This document shows, one piece after another, positions 1 through 5,463 of a stretch of 5,463 bases of DNA. The notes beneath the pieces were generated by a model. The model was not told the DNA's origin. It was given only the letters and a program-made list of their open reading frames with translations, and did not search any database. The stretch covers positions 1-5,463 of the forward strand of contig NZ_JBNGEN010000016.1 in the NCBI RefSeq assembly GCF_049977365.1, read 5' to 3'. Numbering within the stretch: the stretch's first letter is position 1; each line of letters begins with the position of its first letter. This DNA is from Brachymonas sp049977365 (GTDB lineage: Bacteria > Pseudomonadota > Gammaproteobacteria > Burkholderiales > Burkholderiaceae_C). Both the position numbers and the translations under genes were made by a program.

Positions 1-4
1 GAAG

Positions 5-17
5 AGATCGTTAAAAA
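5..17 (+). promoter_or_regulatory. boxA-like antitermination element in the leader
   Basis: The sequence agatcgttaaaaa matches 9 of 13 bases of the E. coli rrn boxA TGCTCTTTAACAA, keeping the TTAA core. It sits immediately before the 16S processing arm, as boxA does in known rrn leaders. In the family, boxA RNA binds NusB/NusE (S10) and lets RNA polymerase resist Rho on untranslated RNA. The match is degenerate and the window begins just before it, so boxB and any upstream signal cannot be judged. Confidence 0.55.
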
Positions 18-21
18 CATA

Positions 22-47
22 CAGCCGATAAGCGTGGGTATTTGCGG
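22..47 (+). other. 16S precursor processing stem, 5' arm
   Basis: Bases 22-45 are complementary to 1722-1745 on the far side of 16S. Of 24 positions, 22 are Watson-Crick, one is a G-U pair (24 with 1743) and one is a C-A mismatch (33 with 1734). Two more G-U pairs (46-47 with 1720-1721) could extend it inward. Such stems are the RNase III substrate that releases pre-16S rRNA. The GTGGG motif within the arm resembles the boxC element of other rrn leaders. Confidence 0.9.
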
Positions 48-172
48 ATTCCGCTGCTCCTTGTGGGTGGTGGAGAGTGTTGCGGACTGGAATTACATCA
101 AGTCTCGCAAGAGGCAAATACTCATGAAGAAGTGAAGTTCACTTCAATTCTGAATGAGTCAAATTCAAGATC

Positions 173-1701
<1,529 letters not shown>

Positions 1702-1777
1702 CTGGAGAAGCAACACGTATTGCAAATACCCACACTTATCGGTTGCATGGACAAGGGACAAGCCCGAAAGAAGACCC
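1702..1777 (+). other. 16S to tRNA-Ile spacer
   Basis: This 76 nt spacer carries GCAACAC (1710-1716, starting within the first ten bases after 16S), which can pair with leader bases 77-83, and then the 3' arm of the 16S processing stem. A short direct repeat ACAAG-GG-ACAAG follows at about 1751-1762. The end of the spacer, AGACCC (1772-1777), repeats the 3' acceptor strand of the following tRNA. No gene is seen. Confidence 0.85.
1720..1745 (+). other. 16S precursor processing stem, 3' arm
   Basis: Partner of leader bases 22-47: GCAAATACCCACACTTATCGG (1722-1742) pairs with the leader except for one C-A mismatch, and TTG (1743-1745) extends it by three pairs. The helix closes a loop holding the whole 16S, as expected for RNase III release of pre-16S. 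Confidence 0.9.
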
Positions 1778-1783
1778 GGGTCT
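1772..1783 (+). repeat. 12 nt perfect palindrome across the tRNA-Ile 5' end
   Basis: AGACCCGGGTCT is its own reverse complement and is centred exactly on the 5' processing site of tRNA-Ile. Its left half, AGACCC, copies the 3' acceptor strand of the same tRNA (1845-1850). The two halves abut and so cannot fold into a full hairpin. The left half could, however, compete for the acceptor 5' strand in trans or during processing. Confidence 0.6.
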
Positions 1784-1854
1784 GTAGCTCAGTTGGTTAG
1801 AGCACCGTCTTGATAAGGCGGGGGTCGTTGGTTCGAGACCAACCAGACCCACCA
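1778..1854 (+). tRNA. tRNA-Ile, anticodon GAT
   Basis: A 77 nt tRNA with encoded CCA, reading AUC/AUU codons. The acceptor is GGGTCTG (1778-1784) with CAGACCC (1844-1850). The D arm is GCTC/GAGC (1787-1790 with 1800-1803). The anticodon stem is CCGTC/GGCGG with loop TTGATAA (1810-1816) and anticodon GAT at 1812-1814. The T arm is a perfect GTTGG/CCAAC (1827-1831 with 1839-1843) with loop TTCGAGA. Discriminator A is at 1851 and CCA at 1852-1854. An Ile-Ala pair between 16S and 23S is the usual arrangement in proteobacterial rrn operons. The transcript is released from the rRNA precursor by RNase P at the 5' end and by 3' nucleases. Confidence 0.97.
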
Positions 1855-1871
1855 CGCCTTGTCTGCACGAG

Positions 1872-1947
1872 GGGGGATTAGCTCAGCTGGGAGAGCACCT
1901 GCTTTGCAAGCAGGGGGTCGTCGGTTCGATCCCGTCATCCTCCACCA
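1872..1947 (+). tRNA. tRNA-Ala, anticodon TGC
   Basis: A 76 nt tRNA with encoded CCA, reading GCN codons. The acceptor is GGGGGAT (1872-1878) with ATCCTCC (1937-1943), including a G-U pair at the third position that is distinct from the usual Ala identity pair. The D arm is GCTC/GAGC (1881-1884 with 1893-1896). The anticodon stem is CCTGC/GCAGG with loop TTTGCAA (1903-1909) and anticodon TGC at 1905-1907. The T arm is GTCGG/CCGTC (1920-1924 with 1932-1936), with a U-U mismatch at its second pair (1921 with 1935) and loop TTCGATC. Discriminator A is 1944 and CCA 1945-1947. It follows tRNA-Ile by 17 nt, a spacer (1855-1871) with no feature of its own. Confidence 0.97.
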
Positions 1948-1955
1948 TTATCGAG

Positions 1956-1999
1956 TCAACATCCAAGCGAGCCTTGAGCGGAGGCGGTTTGGATGTTGA
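1956..1999 (+). other. hairpin downstream of tRNA-Ala
   Basis: TCAACATCCAA (1956-1966) pairs perfectly with TTGGATGTTGA (1989-1999). Inside, GCCT (1971-1974) pairs with AGGC (1982-1985). There is no T-run after it, so it is not an intrinsic terminator. It may shield or set the 3' processing of tRNA-Ala (inference). Confidence 0.75.
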
Positions 2000-2023
2000 A
2001 TCCTCTTTGAGGGTTTGATTGGC

Positions 2024-2036
2024 TGTTCATTAACAA
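2024..2036 (+). promoter_or_regulatory. boxA antitermination element before 23S
   Basis: tgttcattaacaa matches 11 of 13 bases of the E. coli boxA TGCTCTTTAACAA. A second boxA in the 16S/23S spacer is standard in rrn operons, where it renews the NusB/NusE antitermination complex before the long 23S gene. Its last two bases overlap the outer long-range arm 2035-2047. Confidence 0.8.
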
Positions 2037-2047
2037 TTCATAGAGTC
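2035..2047 (+). repeat. outer 23S-flanking arm, 5' side
   Basis: AATTCATAGAGTC is a perfect 13 nt complement of GACTCTATGAATT at 5232-5244 in the 23S/5S spacer. The pair encloses the whole 23S and its main processing stem. I infer an outer helix of the pre-23S precursor. The alternative is that both copies are conserved for other reasons and do not pair. Confidence 0.7.
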
Positions 2048-2056
2048 GAAATCAGC

Positions 2057-2101
2057 GTTGTCAGAGGAAACCGCAGGAATGCGGACCGTGCCTCTGGCGA
2101 C
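2057..2101 (+). other. spacer hairpin with nested stem
   Basis: Bases 2057-2067 pair with 2091-2101 over 11 positions, including two G-U pairs; the core is CAGAGG with CCTCTG. Inside it CCGCA (2071-2075) pairs with TGCGG (2080-2084) around a GGAA loop. It fills most of the gap between the two outer long-range blocks. Confidence 0.75.
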
Positions 2102-2120
2102 AATTTTGATTGCGTCAAAA

Positions 2121-2145
2121 CGAATTTGAACTTGGTTTGAATTCG
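2121..2145 (+). other. 11 bp spacer hairpin
   Basis: Bases 2121-2131 pair with 2135-2145 over all 11 positions (nine Watson-Crick, two G-U) around a 3 nt loop TTG. One base separates it from the next hairpin. It has no terminator T-run. Confidence 0.75.
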
Positions 2146-2146
2146 A

Positions 2147-2198
2147 GTAATGACGAATCGTTCTCGAAGGTAGAAATACCGAAGAACATTCACATTAC
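2147..2198 (+). other. long spacer hairpin capped by a GAAA tetraloop
   Basis: Four stacked stems fold 2147-2198: GTAATG with CATTAC, GAAT with ATTC, GTTCT with AGAAC, and GGTA with TACC around a GAAA (GNRA-type) loop at 2173-2176. That makes 19 pairs, interrupted by small internal loops (such as CGAA 2165-2168 opposite GA 2181-2182). It abuts GGCATAAC (2199-2206), which is complementary to the 23S/5S spacer. Confidence 0.75.
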
Positions 2199-2208
2199 GG
2201 CATAACGC

Positions 2209-2227
2209 GTCAGGTGAAAGACCTGAC
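2209..2227 (+). other. 7 bp spacer hairpin
   Basis: GTCAGGT (2209-2215) pairs perfectly with ACCTGAC (2221-2227) around the loop GAAAG. It lies between the 2199-2206 block and the 23S processing stem. Confidence 0.75.
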
Positions 2228-2266
2228 AGATAGTGCTTGATGGGCTTTGGCAGATCCTGAGGAGAA

Positions 2267-2279
2267 GTCAAAGTTATAG

Positions 2280-2286
<7 letters not shown>
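2267..2286 (+). other. 23S precursor processing stem, 5' arm
   Basis: GTCAAAGTTATAGGGTCAAG pairs without any mismatch with 5146-5165. The inner seven bases, GGTCAAG (2280-2286), form helix 1 of mature 23S, and the outer 13 belong to the precursor only. This is the classic RNase III substrate for 23S release. Confidence 0.95.
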
Positions 2287-5145
<2,859 letters not shown>

Positions 5146-5154
<9 letters not shown>

Positions 5155-5165
5155 ATAACTTTGAC
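5146..5165 (+). other. 23S precursor processing stem, 3' arm
   Basis: CTTGACCCTATAACTTTGAC is the exact complement of 2267-2286. Beyond it, TTC and CCT (5167-5172) can pair with GAA (2264-2266) and AGG (2260-2262), with one bulged base on each strand, so the stem may continue outward. Confidence 0.95.
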
Positions 5166-5304
5166 CTTCCCTAGCCAGAGGCTGGGCATGGTGAAAGTGT
5201 TATGCCAGGCGCAATCAAGATAGCTGATGGAGACTCTATGAATTCGTCTGTGGCCGGGTGGCACGTGAACAAGCGTGCAGTCCGGGTGCAGGCAGCAAGG
5301 TTAA
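5155..5304 (+). other. 23S to 5S spacer
   Basis: This is 150 nt without a gene or tRNA. It holds the end of the 23S processing arm and two mutually exclusive hairpins: 5170-5186, and 5182-5208 (CTGG-CAT with ATG-CCAG around a bulged G). It also has three blocks complementary to the tRNA-Ala/23S spacer (5199-5206, 5210-5218, 5232-5244). Nearer 5S, a hairpin GCACG/CGTGC (5261-5265 with 5274-5278) is flanked by direct repeats CCGGGTG (5254-5260 and 5282-5288). I see no boxA here. Confidence 0.85.
5232..5244 (+). repeat. outer 23S-flanking arm, 3' side
   Basis: GACTCTATGAATT is the perfect 13 nt complement of 2035-2047. It lies 66 nt beyond the main 23S stem on this side, against about 219 nt on the other. 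The extra length on the 5' side is taken up largely by local hairpins. Confidence 0.7.
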
Positions 5305-5420
5305 AGCCTGATGACCATAGCGAGTTGGTCCCACTCCTTCCCATCCCGAACAGGACAGTGAAACGACTCTGCGCCGATGATAGTGCGGATTCCCGTGTGA
5401 AAGTAGGTCATCGTCAGGCT
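5305..5420 (+). rRNA. rrf: 5S ribosomal RNA
   Basis: The small RNA of the large subunit, binding L5, L18 and L25. AGCCTGA (5305-5311) pairs with TCAGGCT (5414-5420) to form helix I. Between them lie the familiar 5S stretches ccactccttcccatcccgaa (5331-5350) and cccgtgtgaaagtaggtcat (5392-5411). The mature ends may lie one or two bases inside the limits given, since betaproteobacterial 5S is usually about 113-116 nt. It is the last gene of the operon, and no distal tRNA follows. Confidence 0.96.
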
Positions 5421-5432
5421 CATTACAGCTCG

Positions 5433-5463
5433 AAGCGCCCCCGTCGTATGGGGGCGCTTTTTT
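5433..5463 (+). terminator. Rho-independent terminator of the rRNA operon
   Basis: AAGCGCCCCC (5433-5442) pairs perfectly with GGGGGCGCTT (5450-5459) around the 7 nt loop GTCGTAT. A T-run covers 5458-5463 and may continue past the window. It begins 12 nt after 5S. The very GC-rich stem and T-run suit a terminator that must stop antiterminated polymerase. Confidence 0.95.

Larger units (their letters stand above)
1..172 (+). other. rRNA operon leader, 3' part, transcribed
   Basis: This gene-free stretch lies before 16S. It begins at a boxA-like element (5-17), followed at once by the 5' arm of the 16S processing stem (22-47). Further on are a possible small hairpin (CTCC 57-60 with GGAG 72-75), a block GTGTTGC (77-83) complementary to 1710-1716 just after 16S, and a clear hairpin GAAGTG/CACTTC (129-134 with 140-145). 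That hairpin is enclosed by CTCAT/ATGAG (121-125 with 154-158). I found no convincing -35/-10 pair, so the promoters are inferred to be upstream of base 1. Role is inferred from position: antitermination and 16S precursor folding. Confidence 0.85.
1948..2279 (+). other. tRNA-Ala to 23S spacer with boxA and hairpin chain
   Basis: This 332 nt stretch has no gene. In order it holds a hairpin (1956-1999), a boxA (2024-2036), an outer arm complementary to the 23S/5S spacer (2035-2047), hairpins at 2057-2101, 2121-2145, 2147-2198 and 2209-2227, and the 5' arm of the 23S processing stem from 2267. Bases 2228-2266 show only weak complementarity to 5167-5180 (CTTTGGC 2245-2251 with 5174-5180, plus short runs). 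The dense secondary structure suggests a folded precursor rather than an unstructured linker. Confidence 0.9.

Noticed and set aside
1..172. Possible promoter within the leader
   Set aside because: I found no pair of -35 and -10 hexamers at usual spacing. Position within the boxA-to-16S leader implies transcription already started upstream.
1956..1999. Terminator after tRNA-Ala
   Set aside because: The hairpin is strong but has no T-run, and transcription must continue into 23S.
2038..2271. 77-codon - strand frame in the tRNA-Ala/23S spacer
   Set aside because: The stretch is explained by hairpins, a boxA-adjacent arm and the 23S processing stem. No supporting start signal or recognisable protein feature is seen.

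Overview
This window is one nearly complete bacterial ribosomal RNA operon, entirely on the + strand: 16S rRNA (about 173-1701), tRNA-Ile with anticodon GAT (1778-1854), tRNA-Ala with anticodon TGC (1872-1947), 23S rRNA (about 2280-5154), 5S rRNA (about 5305-5420) and a strong intrinsic terminator (5433-5463). I see no protein-coding gene. All open reading frames in the window lie within, or antisense to, the rRNAs and their spacers.

The organism looks like a betaproteobacterium of the order Burkholderiales, most likely family Comamonadaceae. The evidence is remembered family signatures: the 16S stretch with 'cttttgtacagaacgaaaag' near 600, 'ccttacccacctttgacatg' near 1141, the short (about 1529 nt) 16S and the roughly 113-116 nt 5S beginning 'gcctgatgacc'. 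The genus cannot be fixed by eye.

Layout. Positions 1-172 are the 3' part of the transcribed leader, with a boxA-like antitermination element and the 5' arm of the 16S processing stem; the promoters lie upstream of the window. Positions 1702-1777 carry the 3' arm of that stem. The two tRNAs are 17 nt apart. The 332 nt spacer 1948-2279 holds a second, better boxA, a chain of strong hairpins and the 5' arm of the 23S processing stem. Positions 5155-5304 separate 23S from 5S and carry the 3' arm.

The parts work as one transcription unit. boxA elements would recruit the Nus antitermination complex. Long inverted repeats loop out the 16S and 23S precursors for RNase III cleavage. The tRNAs are cut out by tRNA-processing nucleases, and the terminator ends the transcript after 5S.

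The most interesting structure I found is not the genes but the spacers. The tRNA-Ala/23S spacer and the 23S/5S spacer share several complementary blocks in properly nested order, outside the perfect 20 bp processing stem. The hairpins fit almost exactly between these blocks, so the pre-23S closing structure may be far larger than a simple stem. Otherwise this is an ordinary rRNA operon, and I see no sign of an undescribed gene system.
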